From Bordetella sp. LUAb4 (GTDB taxonomy: Bacteria; Pseudomonadota; Gammaproteobacteria; Burkholderiales; Burkholderiaceae_B), in assembly GCF_021325795.1 (NCBI RefSeq), contig NZ_JAHPZX010000001.1, positions 1,302,001-1,366,000 of the forward strand: a DNA stretch of 64,000 bases, in the 5' to 3' direction. A model generated the notes under the pieces. It did not search any database, was not told the DNA's origin, and saw only the letters and a list, made by a program, of their open reading frames with translations. Made by a program: the position numbers and the translations under genes. How positions within the stretch are numbered: position 1 is the stretch's first letter; each line of letters begins with the position of its first letter. Of the stretch, positions 54,433 to 63,752 are shown in pieces.

Positions 54433-55616
54433 AGGGCCACCCGACTGAGCAGGACAGCAAACAGCGCATCGACCAGGATAACGCCGGTGATGGACGTCAC
54501 CACCGATGTGGTGGTGCGGCGGCCCAGGCTTTCGGTATTCGGTTCGATGATCAGGCCGAAATGGCAGGCCACCATGGCGATGACGATGCCGAACGTCACG
54601 CCTTTGGCCAAGCCGATCACGTAATTGGCCAGGCTGATGGCGTCCGGCAGGGATTGCAGGAACCAGGTTCCCGATATGCCCAACTGAGCCCTGGCCGCCA
54701 GCATGCCGCCAAACAGCGCCAGGCAGTCGGTCCAGACCACCAGCAGAGGCATGGCGATGGCCAGCGCGACCACGCGGGGCAGGATCAGGCGCTGGCTTTG
54801 TGAGATCCCCATCACCCGCATGGCGTCGAGTTCCTGCGTCACGCGCATGACGCCGATCTGGGCGGTGATGGCCGAACCGGAGCGGCCCGCCACCAGGATG
54901 GCAGCCAGCACGGGGCCCAGCTCGCGGACGATGGATACGCCCAGCAGACGCACGATGAAGCGATCGGCGCCGAACATCTGGAGCTGCTGGGAGGACAGGT
55001 AGGACAGCACCACGCCAATCAGGAAACCGACCAGCGCGGTGATGCCCAGTGCCTGGGCGCCCATGCGGTAGACCTGCGCGGAGATTTCGCGCCAGGGGAT
55101 GCGGGAAGGATGGACCGCCAGGTGGCCGAGGTCCAGCACCAGCTGGCCCAGCATGACGATCATGGATTTGCCGTGGCGCGCGGCGGTGAAGATTGCGTCG
55201 CCGATGGCGCTTACCGGACCCCAGCGGTCTTTGCGGGGTGCTTCGGTGGTGTCGCCGCCAGGATGGGTAGCCAGCGCCTGGAAGACCTCCTGCAGGCCCG
55301 TGGAGATGCGCAGGCGCTTGGGCAGGACATCGCCCCAGGCGTGCCACAGCAGATTGGCGCCAACGGTGTCCATGCGCTCTATGCCGGTCAGGTCCCAACG
55401 CATGGCCGGCGTCGCCTGGGCCAGCGCCTGGCGCCGCGCCTGGACTTCCCCGGGATGCGCCAGGGCCTGCACGCTCCAGTCGCCCGCCACATAGCAGATG
55501 TCGCCGGACTTCCTGAACGGGGCAACAGCGGGGGTGAAGGGCTGGGCGGTATGGACCATGTAAACGGTGGCGGTGGCGAAAGGCCGGTGCTCCTGGGCGG
55601 TAACAGCGGTAATCAT
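54429..55616 (-). CDS. MCE-system ABC permease with N-terminal STAS domain (MlaE-like)
   Basis: A 395-residue permease. Residues 30-115 form a STAS-like domain (GDWSVQALAHPGEV, then LTGIERMDTVGANLLWHAW); the MlaE domain follows with VRELGPVLAAILVAGRSGSA and ITQ-type segments and five or six membrane spans. The STAS fusion is common in proteobacterial MlaE homologues and may couple to regulation. The start at 55616 or Met at 55559 is uncertain. Confidence 0.9.
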   Translation of the reverse strand: MITAVTAQEHRPFATATVYMVHTAQPFTPAVAPFRKSGDICYVAGDWSVQALAHPGEVQARRQALAQATPAMRWDLTGIERMDTVGANLLWHAWGDVLPKRLRISTGLQEVFQALATHPGGDTTEAPRKDRWGPVSAIGDAIFTAARHGKSMIVMLGQLVLDLGHLAVHPSRIPWREISAQVYRMGAQALGITALVGFLIGVVLSYLSSQQLQMFGADRFIVRLLGVSIVRELGPVLAAILVAGRSGSAITAQIGVMRVTQELDAMRVMGISQSQRLILPRVVALAIAMPLLVVWTDCLALFGGMLAARAQLGISGTWFLQSLPDAISLANYVIGLAKGVTFGIVIAMVACHFGLIIEPNTESLGRRTTTSVVTSITGVILVDALFAVLLSRVAL

Positions 55617-55907
55617 ACGCGGACGGGGCGCAATAATTGGTGACGAGCGTGGGCAGGTGTGTTTCGGAAAAGGGGCGAGTGGAAAGGCTTGAGGGTCCGT
55701 TGAGGCACGGGGCGTGCCGGGGACCGTTGGCCATAGGTCATACAATCATGCCGGGCGGGCTTTTTGGCTTGTCGCTTTCGTTGTTGACCGTTGTTTTTGA
55801 TCTTCGTCTGATCTTCGTTTCTTATCTTTGTTTTTTGATCTTTCGCCGCCTCGGCTTTGCCGCGCAGGGCTTGTGCGCTTTGTTTTTACGCTTTCTATTG
55901 CTATCCC
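55617..55907. other. 291-base divergent spacer before birA
   Basis: The right part (55760-55900) is strikingly T-rich on the plus strand with repeated GATCTTCGT-like blocks. No gene is visible. It could hold promoters for birA-coaX and the MCE operon. Confidence 0.4.
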
Positions 55908-56738
55908 ATGTCTGACGTCCATCTTCCGCCGCCCGCCACACTCGCCGAACAAATCCGTGAGCGCTTGCCCCATTTCGGCGCGGTGGATTGGGCACAGGAG
56001 ACGGGATCGACCAACGCGGACCTGCTGGAGCAGGCGCGTTTGCAGGTAGGCGGGCGCGGCCTGCGTCCCTGGTTGCGGGGTGCCCATCTGCAGAACACCG
56101 GCCGCGGCCGCGCTGGCCGGAATTGGCAGAATCGCCAGGGGCAGGCGTTGATGTTCTCCTGTGCCTTCGATACCACGCTTGCCGCCGCTGAACTGCCGGC
56201 GCTGTCGCCGTTGGCGGGATTGGCCGCGACGGAGGCCTTGCGTGGGCTGGCTGGCGCGGGGGCGGACGCCTTGCGGGTGAAGTGGCCCAATGACGTGATG
56301 TGGGGGGAAGGCAAGCTGTCTGGCGTGTTGGTGGAGACCACTCGGAACGCGGTGGACCGCGCGGCGGGGCACGTCGTGGTGATCGGGATGGGGACCAACT
56401 TGACCGACGGCGAACTGCTGTCGCGGGAGCTGGACCGGCCGATCGCGGACTGGGCTGGGGTCGGAGCGGCGGTACCGATCGCCGAGGTGGTCGCGACGGT
56501 GGCTCGGGCCTGGCAGGAAGCGGTCATGCAACTGCAGGCGTTGGGGTTTCATGCGTTTATCGAAAGGTATGCGCGCGTCGATGCGCTGGCTGGACGGACG
56601 GTGCGTGTGCTGGATCGCGGGGAGGTGCTGCAGATGGGGACGGCGGCTGGAACGGATAGGCACGGCAGGTTATTGGTGCGGACAGGTGCGGGAGTGATGC
56701 CTGTGTCGGTGGGTGAGATTTCGGTGAGGGCGGCGTGA
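55908..56738 (+). CDS. birA: Biotin-[acetyl-CoA carboxylase] ligase
   Basis: Activates biotin and attaches it to BCCP. 276 residues, without the N-terminal DNA-binding domain, hence a monofunctional ligase. Motifs: biotin site NTGRGRAGRNW near residue 65, RVKWPNDVMW, KLSGVLVE and a C-terminal SH3-like domain starting at about residue 230. Followed six bases later by coaX. Confidence 0.94.
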   Translation: MSDVHLPPPATLAEQIRERLPHFGAVDWAQETGSTNADLLEQARLQVGGRGLRPWLRGAHLQNTGRGRAGRNWQNRQGQALMFSCAFDTTLAAAELPALSPLAGLAATEALRGLAGAGADALRVKWPNDVMWGEGKLSGVLVETTRNAVDRAAGHVVVIGMGTNLTDGELLSRELDRPIADWAGVGAAVPIAEVVATVARAWQEAVMQLQALGFHAFIERYARVDALAGRTVRVLDRGEVLQMGTAAGTDRHGRLLVRTGAGVMPVSVGEISVRAA

Positions 56739-56744
56739 GGGGTT

Positions 56745-57563
56745 ATGGCGATCCTGATTGATTCGGGCAATACCCGTTTGAAGGTAGGGTTGGTGAGTGT
56801 GGGCGGTACGTTAGCCTCAACGATCACCTGTGCCTTCGATAACAACGACACCGACGCGTTTGCGGCATGGCTGGATGGTCTGCCTGCTGTTCCGCGTCAT
56901 GCGATGGGTAGCAATGTCGCTGGTCTGGAGCGCGCGGCGGCAATCGAAGCGGCGTTGACGCGGCACGGCTGTGCGGTCGAATGGATCACACCGCGCGAGC
57001 AGGCGTTGGGGCTGACGTCGCGCTATCAACACCCTGCCCGCTTGGGTTCTGATCGTTGGGCCGCGATGCTTGGCGTGCTCAACCGCCTGCCGTCGCCGCG
57101 TCCGGCTTTCCTGCTGGCTTCGTTTGGCACGGCGACGACCTTGGATACTGTCAGTGCCGAAGGCGTTTTTGAAGGCGGGTTGATTTTGCCTGGCCCGGTC
57201 ATGATGCGGCGGGCGTTGGCCAGCGGGACGGCGGATCTGCCACTGGCGCATGCTGAGCCTGTATTGTTCCCTACCGAGACCCACGCCGCTATTTCTACCG
57301 GCGTGGCTGCTGCGCAGGCTGGCGCTTTACTGCGCCAATGGCTGGCCGCGCGGCAGAGATATGGCGGTCAGTCCCCTGCCCTGTTTGTCGCGGGTGGAGG
57401 CTGGCACGAGGTCGAGGCGGAAGCCCGGCGCCTGCTCGCCCAGGTGACCGAAGCCACGGGGGATTTGCCCTGCGTGCCGCAGGTAGTCGACAATCCGGTA
57501 TTGGATGGCCTGGCTGGTTTGCTGCGCGCGCAATCAGCCTCGCCCTCCCCCGATTCTCCTTAG
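56745..57563 (+). CDS. coaX: Type III pantothenate kinase (Bordetella Baf homologue)
   Basis: Catalyses the first step of CoA synthesis. 272 residues. ASKHA motifs: DSGNTRLKVG at the N-terminus, FGTATTLDTV and GGLILPGP. In Bordetella pertussis the homologue was first named Baf because it is needed for full pertussis toxin expression. Its linkage to birA is conserved. Confidence 0.93.
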   Translation: MAILIDSGNTRLKVGLVSVGGTLASTITCAFDNNDTDAFAAWLDGLPAVPRHAMGSNVAGLERAAAIEAALTRHGCAVEWITPREQALGLTSRYQHPARLGSDRWAAMLGVLNRLPSPRPAFLLASFGTATTLDTVSAEGVFEGGLILPGPVMMRRALASGTADLPLAHAEPVLFPTETHAAISTGVAAAQAGALLRQWLAARQRYGGQSPALFVAGGGWHEVEAEARRLLAQVTEATGDLPCVPQVVDNPVLDGLAGLLRAQSASPSPDSP

Positions 57564-57595
57564 ACTTCCCTCACCTGCTATTTGGATACGCGTCC

Positions 57596-57754
57596 ATGCG
57601 GATACTGTTCGTGCTTATCGTGCTAGCCAATGTCGTGATGTTCGGCATTGGACAGGGGTGGTTTGGGTTGGCGCCGTCGGAGGAAGGGCGGGATCCGGGG
57701 AGATTTCGGACGGAGTTGAATGCGGAGAGGGTGACGGTGGGACAGAAACGCTAG
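57596..57754 (+). CDS. 52-residue membrane protein, possible truncated SPOR protein
   Basis: A short protein with one N-terminal span (ILFVLIVLANVVMFGIGQGW) followed by GLAPSEEGRDPGRFRTELNA and VTVGQKR. In related bacteria a longer protein with this anchor and a C-terminal SPOR domain follows coaX; here the frame stops early, so it may be a truncated remnant or a small membrane protein in its own right. Its TAG stop overlaps the waaA stop (CTAG). Confidence 0.6.
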   Translation: MRILFVLIVLANVVMFGIGQGWFGLAPSEEGRDPGRFRTELNAERVTVGQKR

Positions 57755-59040
57755 CGTCTCAACCAGGGCCGCAACGCTTGCATTATGCGGTTGGTCGCGC
57801 CTGCATGACTGGCCGTCCAAACCAGCGCCGCCTCACTCATGGCAGCACGCCGAGAGCCATCATTGAGTAGCGCCGCCGCTTCGCGCATGGCGTCGGCCGC
57901 GTCGGCCACCTGCAATGCCGCTCCAGCGGCTACAGCATCCCGCGTCGCCTGTTCGAAATTATGCATATGCGGTCCCACGATCACTGGCGTACCTGCGGCA
58001 CAGGCTTCGATCAGGTTTTGACCACCGAGTGGCGCAAAACCACCACCGATGATCGCCACATCCGCCACCGCGTAATAAAACGGCATTTCGCCCAACGTGT
58101 CCCCCAGCAAAACTCGTGTATCCGGGGTTATCGCAATTGCATGATCAGAGGCGCGGCGAGAATAGGCGATGCCGTGCTTATCCAAGATTGCCGCGACCTC
58201 ACTGAAGCGCTGGGGGTGGCGCGGAATCAATAAATACAACGGGTTCCCTGTCGCAGCACCCGTGGTGCGAGCGATCAACTCCACGAACACCGCATCTTCG
58301 CCTTCGCGCGTGCTCGCAATTGCGACTACCGGTCGGTTCAGCTGACTTCGCCACACCCGTCCGGCTTGGACCTGCGCAGCCGGGAGCGCCAGATCGAACT
58401 TCATGTTTCCTACGACCTGCACGTGGCCTGCGCCTATCTCCCGAAGACGACTTGCGTCCTCCTGCGTCTGCGCGAGTACAACGTGCAGGCGGCCATAGGC
58501 TTGTCGCAAAGCGCCACCCAACCACCTCGCTTGCCGTAGCGCCGATGCTGAAAAACGAGCGCTAACCAAAACCATTGGCACATTTTTTCTGGCAGCCTGA
58601 TAAAGCAAATTGGGCCAGACCTCACGTTCAACCAACAATCCGAGACGTGGCTGAAAATGATGAAAAAATCGTCGGGTCGCGCCGGGAAAATCGTAGGGTA
58701 ACCACTCCTGTACGAGGCTGCCATTTGCGACCGCCTCGGCGAACAAACGTTGGCCCTCATCACGTCCAGTAACTGTGGTGTGGGTGAGTAAAATGCGCTC
58801 ACCGACGGCTAGCAGCGCCTGAATCAGGGGCTGCACGGCACGCGTCTCGCCCAAGCTCACGGCATGTATCCAGATATTCTCCCGTGGCGCGGCGCCCTCG
58901 TTAGCGCGGTCGTAGAAGCCGAACCGCGGGCCAGAGAATATGCCCCAACGGCCGCCCACTTTACGCGCGCGCGATAGCATCCAGAGCCAGAGCAACGGTG
59001 CCAGCAGTCGCAGCAATAGCGAATAAAACGTCCTCGCCAC
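57751..59040 (-). CDS. waaA: 3-deoxy-D-manno-octulosonic acid (Kdo) transferase
   Basis: Adds Kdo to lipid IVA. 429 residues; GTG start at 59040. N-terminal membrane anchor LRLLAPLLWLWML, then the GT30 motif VSLGETRAVQPL with the catalytic Glu, and NLIEACAAGTPVIVGPHMHN in the CMP-Kdo domain. Mono- or bifunctional character cannot be told. Codon use is less GC-biased than most of the window. Confidence 0.95.
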   Translation of the reverse strand: MARTFYSLLLRLLAPLLWLWMLSRARKVGGRWGIFSGPRFGFYDRANEGAAPRENIWIHAVSLGETRAVQPLIQALLAVGERILLTHTTVTGRDEGQRLFAEAVANGSLVQEWLPYDFPGATRRFFHHFQPRLGLLVEREVWPNLLYQAARKNVPMVLVSARFSASALRQARWLGGALRQAYGRLHVVLAQTQEDASRLREIGAGHVQVVGNMKFDLALPAAQVQAGRVWRSQLNRPVVAIASTREGEDAVFVELIARTTGAATGNPLYLLIPRHPQRFSEVAAILDKHGIAYSRRASDHAIAITPDTRVLLGDTLGEMPFYYAVADVAIIGGGFAPLGGQNLIEACAAGTPVIVGPHMHNFEQATRDAVAAGAALQVADAADAMREAAALLNDGSRRAAMSEAALVWTASHAGATNRIMQALRPWLRR

Positions 59041-59107
59041 CTCAACCTCGGCCTAACGGCGATGCAACATACAACATGAGCGTATCCTTGCTAGGCTCAA
59101 GACCTTT

Positions 59108-60079
59108 TCAAACAGCAAGCGCCTGTTCTAACGCTGCCAACACCACTTCGCGAGATGGTGGCGCGCCCCGGTCGCCTAAGCTGGCAGTATAAGAATCGCC
59201 AACCAGCGGAGTCCGAATGGGGGTAGAGGCACGATATATTCCTATCGTCGGCCGTCCGAGTGCTGCAGACAAATGTGTGAGGCCACTATCTAGGCCGACC
59301 ATCATGCGAGATCCCGCTAACAACCGAGCGACGGATTTCAAATCCATCCTAGGCGCGACTTCCGCATTGTCGAAGCCTACGATCAGTTCTCTTGCGCGCG
59401 CAGCTTCACGATCATTCCCGGCAAGCAGCTTAAGTTGACACCCTGCTTCGCGCAGTCGCGTAAACACAGCGTGCCAATCGGCTTCTGGCCAAAGCTTATC
59501 GTCACGACTGGCACTCGGCATGATCACAGCGTAGTCTCCCCCGAGCGCCGCGTCGCCGTTCCTAGTCTCGCGCGCAAAGTGTTGTAAGCCGAAGTCCGGG
59601 GTCCCAGAGGGCGTGTACCCGAAGGTAAGCCCTGCGAGCGAACGTTGACGAATGACTGCCGGCTGCCAGAACTGGACGCGGTGGCGAACATCGTAGAACA
59701 AAGAGGCCAGCGGCTCACGTGCTGACTTCCAGTCGAGTCCATGCTTGACGCCATGGGATTGATGAACCAACCAAGCGGATTTGAGCAACGCCTGCATATC
59801 GAGCACGACGTCATAACGCGTGTCACGAAAACGTTCCCGCAAGAGCTTGCGCTCAGCCCGCACCTGGGGGGACCACCACGACTTGCGCCAGCGGCGGTGG
59901 GCAACTTTTATGACATCTTTGACGGCAGGATGCCAGGAAGGAATTTCAGCAAATGATTCTTCAGCGACCCAGTCGATATGAGCATCCAGAACGTGGCGCG
60001 CAATGTCCGACATGGCGGGAAGCATATGCACCAGATCGCCCAACGACGAAGTGCGCACAATAAGGATACGAGTCGGCAT
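59108..60079 (-). CDS. waaC: Lipopolysaccharide heptosyltransferase I
   Basis: Adds the first heptose to Kdo. 323 residues. ILIVRTSSLGDLVHMLPAM and VGLDSGLTHLSAALGRPTIG are the GT9 signatures. The start MPTRILIV is chosen over an upstream Met. It is 67 bases upstream of waaA on the same strand. Confidence 0.95.
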   Translation of the reverse strand: MPTRILIVRTSSLGDLVHMLPAMSDIARHVLDAHIDWVAEESFAEIPSWHPAVKDVIKVAHRRWRKSWWSPQVRAERKLLRERFRDTRYDVVLDMQALLKSAWLVHQSHGVKHGLDWKSAREPLASLFYDVRHRVQFWQPAVIRQRSLAGLTFGYTPSGTPDFGLQHFARETRNGDAALGGDYAVIMPSASRDDKLWPEADWHAVFTRLREAGCQLKLLAGNDREAARARELIVGFDNAEVAPRMDLKSVARLLAGSRMMVGLDSGLTHLSAALGRPTIGIYRASTPIRTPLVGDSYTASLGDRGAPPSREVVLAALEQALAV

Positions 60080-60419
60080 GTGGATCAATGCGTGAGCCGC
60101 AATACATTGCAGTCCCACCAAAATTCATACAAAGGGGCTAACACACAAATTTACACTTCGTCAGCAAAAACAAGCAGCAGCGCAGCAAGCAACTCAGCGC
60201 CCGCGCAAAGAATGGCCCCCGCATGTTAACCTGTCTCCCTTTCAAATGGGATCATGCCGACCCCATAAAGCGGAGTTTTCGCTTGCCGGCCGGCAGTTCC
60301 CCGATGCGATCTTCAATCGCGTAACTAGGTCCTTAGAATCGGGTGGAAATTCACATCGCCGTTCGTGACGATAAAAATTATCGATGTGAATTGATCCGCC
60401 ATTGGAAACCGATCCGTTT
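60080..60419. other. 340-base divergent spacer at the start of the A+T-richer glycan block
   Basis: No gene supported. Base composition is near 50% G+C. It contains the inverted repeat at 60348-60392. Confidence 0.5.
60348..60392. repeat. Perfect 11-bp inverted repeat before the epimerase gene
   Basis: AATTCACATCG (60348-60358) and CGATGTGAATT (60382-60392), with a smaller nested palindrome GATAA-AAA-TTATC inside the loop. It could be an operator or hairpin 27 bases upstream of the epimerase start. Confidence 0.7.
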
Positions 60420-61370
60420 ATGAAATGTGTAATCTTTGGGGGCGGAGGTTTCATCGGCTCTGCGATCGTCGATCGACTTCTAGCGGAAGGACATTCGCTT
60501 CGGGTGTTTGAGCGGCCGGGCATTGGCCCCTATCGGAATTTTTTGGCGACTGAGCACGTCGAATGGCTGCACGGGGATCTGCTCAGCGGAGCTGACGTTA
60601 CGGACGCTGTCGCAGGAATGGACGCAGTAGTCCATCTCGTCTCCACAACATTGCCCAAAAACTCCAACGACGACCCAATTTATGACGTCAACAGCAATGT
60701 GGTCGGCACGCTTCTGATGCTGAACGCGATGGTTGCGGCGAAAGTACGTAAAATCGTATTTATCTCCTCCGGCGGCACCGTATATGGCGTACCAAAACAT
60801 GTGCCACTCAGGGAGGATCATCCTACTGACCCGTTGACCTCTTACGGCATAACAAAATTAGCAATAGAGAAATATCTCCATCTGTTTAAGCATCTCCACA
60901 ATATTCACCCCACGATTCTTCGTGTAGCCAATCCCTATGGTGCAAGACAGCGTGTGAATAGTGGACAGGGGGTTGTCGGAACATTCCTGTATCAGGCACT
61001 TCATTCCAACCCAATCCAAATTTGGGGTGACGGCAGCTCAATACGCGACTATATCTATGTGTCTGATGTAGCGGCGGCATTTGCCAAGGCCATTCACTAT
61101 GAGGGTGACGAATCCATCTTCAATATCGGCGCTGGCGAAGGTATCAGCCTCGTTCAACTGATTTCTCATCTAGAAGTCGCACTAGGTAAGGATATTAAGG
61201 TCAACTATCACCCCGCCAGATCGTTCGACGTACCTGCCAGCGTTCTAGATATCACGCGCGCTAAGGAAGTCCTGGCTTGGGAACCCCAGATAAAACTGGT
61301 AGATGGCTTGGTGAAAACGGTTGAATGGATGCAAAGGCTAGATAACGATCAAGACTCGCGTAAATCTTAA
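60420..61370 (+). CDS. NAD-dependent sugar-nucleotide epimerase/dehydratase
   Basis: A 316-residue extended SDR enzyme, probably acting on a UDP- or GDP-sugar. NAD site GGGGFIGSAIVDRLL, catalytic SSGGTVYG and YGITK (Tyr-x3-Lys), LRVANPYG for substrate. Most similar in layout to UDP-glucose 4-epimerases. Low G+C and different codon use mark it as part of the transferred glycan block. Confidence 0.9.
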   Translation: MKCVIFGGGGFIGSAIVDRLLAEGHSLRVFERPGIGPYRNFLATEHVEWLHGDLLSGADVTDAVAGMDAVVHLVSTTLPKNSNDDPIYDVNSNVVGTLLMLNAMVAAKVRKIVFISSGGTVYGVPKHVPLREDHPTDPLTSYGITKLAIEKYLHLFKHLHNIHPTILRVANPYGARQRVNSGQGVVGTFLYQALHSNPIQIWGDGSSIRDYIYVSDVAAAFAKAIHYEGDESIFNIGAGEGISLVQLISHLEVALGKDIKVNYHPARSFDVPASVLDITRAKEVLAWEPQIKLVDGLVKTVEWMQRLDNDQDSRKS

Positions 61371-61607
61371 TAAATTTACCGTTGCAAATATCTTCCGCGT
61401 CTTTCCACTGCCCAGAACAATTACCGCTCGAACGACATATCAGACGGTCAACCGCGCGTGCGGCCCGTGACATATGTTTTGCATCGTTGCCGCATCGGAT
61501 GCGAAGCCTGCTCGCAAGTACCGGCCTTGGTCTACGTTGGATTAAAATTCTCTCCACTGGGCCAACCGCCGCATTCCTGCCATTAGTACGAATAGAGATA
61601 GCCCTGC

Positions 61608-62591
61608 ATGCCTCCCTCTCCTAACTGTACCTCACCGTATATCTCCGTCGTCATTCCTGTATATGGCAGCGAATTGATACTCGAGTCATTAACACAGCAA
61701 CTTCACGACGTGATGACGGAGAACAATTGGACCTACGAGATTGTATACGTCTGCGACAGGTCACCAGATAAGAGCTGGGGAGTCATACAAAAACTGAAGA
61801 CTAAATTTGACGCAGTACGCGCTCTATTATTGCGCAAGAACGCTGGCCAACATAATGCATTGATCGCAGGGCTCAACTACGCGCGAGGCCAAGTCACCAT
61901 AACCATGGATGACGATCTCCAACACTCGCCCGCGGACATTCCGCTTTTAGTTGAAACGCTTGAAGCCGGCTCCGATCTCGTATACGCCAAATTTCGCAGT
62001 CGTAAACACCCCGCGTGGAAGATTGCTGGAAGCAAGGTAAACGATTTAGCTGCTCGTATGCTTATAAAAAAGCCGGCAGATCTATACCTATCTCCTTTTC
62101 GCGCATTTCGGGCGACTATTAGAGAGCAAGTTACTAAATACACAGGCCCTTTTGTCTACATCGATGGGCTCTTACTTGCATCAACCGCGGAGATCGCCTC
62201 TGTAGAGGTCGACCACCATGAGCGGTTGGCGGGCAGTAGTTTTTATGGTTTCAAGAAATCCATTTCTCTTTGGTTAAAAATGGCGACGAGCTTTTCTGTC
62301 GCCCCCCTCCGGCTTACGTCCTTGGTCGGACTTGTCGTCGCACTGATTGGTTTTCTATTTGCGATCATTCTGATGATCGAACGAATCACATCGGATCAGT
62401 TACCGACGGGCTGGGCATCCTTAATCGTCACGGTATTAATCATTGGCGGCATACAGCTTTTGGCTCTGGGAGTTATTGGTGAATACGTCGGTCGAGTGTT
62501 ACTCACACTCAACGGCCGGCCCCAATATATCGTAGGCGAGTCGCTAGGCTTCGACTCCCCTACCAATGACTCCACAACGCAATGTGAGTAA
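61608..62591 (+). CDS. GT2 glycosyltransferase, GtrB/bactoprenol glycosyltransferase-like
   Basis: A 327-residue membrane-associated transferase. The GT-A domain starts ISVVIPVYGSE; NAGQHNALIAGLNYARG and the DXD-type TMDDDLQHSP near residue 105 are clear. Two C-terminal membrane spans (about residues 233-258 and 270-293) match GtrB/DPM-like enzymes that charge undecaprenyl phosphate. The first nucleotide motif is CDRSPDKS rather than DDGSTDGS. A 237-base gap precedes it. Confidence 0.88.
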   Translation: MPPSPNCTSPYISVVIPVYGSELILESLTQQLHDVMTENNWTYEIVYVCDRSPDKSWGVIQKLKTKFDAVRALLLRKNAGQHNALIAGLNYARGQVTITMDDDLQHSPADIPLLVETLEAGSDLVYAKFRSRKHPAWKIAGSKVNDLAARMLIKKPADLYLSPFRAFRATIREQVTKYTGPFVYIDGLLLASTAEIASVEVDHHERLAGSSFYGFKKSISLWLKMATSFSVAPLRLTSLVGLVVALIGFLFAIILMIERITSDQLPTGWASLIVTVLIIGGIQLLALGVIGEYVGRVLLTLNGRPQYIVGESLGFDSPTNDSTTQCE

Positions 62592-62595
62592 TACG

Positions 62596-63291
62596 ATGGA
62601 AAAACCTGAATTCGATCGTTTTGCCGATGAATATTACGATATGCTCGGTAAGAACATACAAAGCTCCGGAGAATCACCGGAATTTTTCTCGGAATATAAG
62701 GTTCAAGATGTTGCCGCGCTGCTTCGCCGCACTGGTCTAACGAAAGACATTCGAATTTTGGACTTTGGAGCTGGAATAGGGAATTCCGTTCCTTATTTTC
62801 GAAAACATCTTCCTGAGGCGGATCTGACATGTGTCGACGTATCCGCACGTAGTCTGGACGTTGCTAATAAACGATTTCCCGGTATGGCGCATTATCAGGA
62901 ATTCGACGGCAAACGCCTGCCATTGGAAGACAACACGTTCGACCTAGTCTTCACTGCTTGCGTCTTTCATCACATTCCAGAGAGCATTCATGTTCCTCTT
63001 TTTCGAGAAATTTCGCGTGTACTGAAGCCGGGTGGAAAATTTGTCATTTTTGAGCACAACCCTTTAAACCCATTAACAGTTCGCGCCGTTAATACCTGCC
63101 CTTTTGATGAAAATGCTGTTCTCATTCGCGCAGGCAATCTCAAAGCGCGGATTGAGTCCGCGGGTTTCGAGCACCCAACGATCAGTTATAGGATCTTTTT
63201 CCCGCACTTCTTGCGGCGCCTGAGACGGTTCGAGCCTTCGCTGGCCCGATTACCCCTGGGGGCTCAGTACTATGTTGTCGCCACGAAATAG
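62596..63291 (+). CDS. SAM-dependent methyltransferase
   Basis: A 231-residue class I methyltransferase. RILDFGAGIGNSVPYF (motif I), RLPLEDNTFDLVFTACVFHH, and RVLKPGGKFVIFEHNPLNP are visible. It begins four bases after the GT2 stop and ends inside the GtrA start, so it is part of the operon and likely modifies the glycan or its lipid carrier. Confidence 0.88.
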   Translation: MEKPEFDRFADEYYDMLGKNIQSSGESPEFFSEYKVQDVAALLRRTGLTKDIRILDFGAGIGNSVPYFRKHLPEADLTCVDVSARSLDVANKRFPGMAHYQEFDGKRLPLEDNTFDLVFTACVFHHIPESIHVPLFREISRVLKPGGKFVIFEHNPLNPLTVRAVNTCPFDENAVLIRAGNLKARIESAGFEHPTISYRIFFPHFLRRLRRFEPSLARLPLGAQYYVVATK

Positions 63292-63706
63292 CACAATCGT
63301 GAATCTGCAGCTTATCCGTTTTCTCGCTGTTGGGGCCGCTAACACGCTGATCGGGCTTGCGCTAATTTATATCGCGAAGTTTTTAGGATTTGGCGACGTA
63401 GCCGCAAATGCCATTGGATATGGGCTATGCATTGGCCTGAGCTTTTTGCTGAACAAACGGTGGACTTTTGGTCATAGGGGATCGATTGGATCCGCGTTCA
63501 TGCGCTTTGCTCTAGTGACTGCGATCGCATATCTCGCAAACTTAGCGGTAGTGATGTTCGCGATTCATATCGTTGCCCTGAATCACTACTTGGCCCAAGC
63601 GTTGGGTATTCCGGTCTACACCGCACTAAGTTATCTGGGAAGCCGGATGTATGCATTCGCCGCTGTTCAATCCGCTAATGACGCTGCCAGGCACCTCTCT
63701 AAATAA
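63272..63706 (+). CDS. GtrA-like flippase
   Basis: A 144-residue protein with four membrane spans: FLAVGAANTLIGLALIYIA, an ANAIGYGLCIGLSFLLNKRW signature and two more. GtrA proteins flip undecaprenyl-linked sugars across the inner membrane. Overlaps the methyltransferase by 20 bases. Confidence 0.9.
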   Translation: MLSPRNSTIVNLQLIRFLAVGAANTLIGLALIYIAKFLGFGDVAANAIGYGLCIGLSFLLNKRWTFGHRGSIGSAFMRFALVTAIAYLANLAVVMFAIHIVALNHYLAQALGIPVYTALSYLGSRMYAFAAVQSANDAARHLSK

Positions 63707-63752
63707 CAGCGCATTCGATTAGACGGCTGCTCCTATCTCCACAAAAATTCAA

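Noticed and set aside
61382-61624. An 80-residue open frame in the gap before the GT2 gene
   Set aside because: It overlaps the GT2 start, lacks a ribosome-binding site and shows no family pattern.
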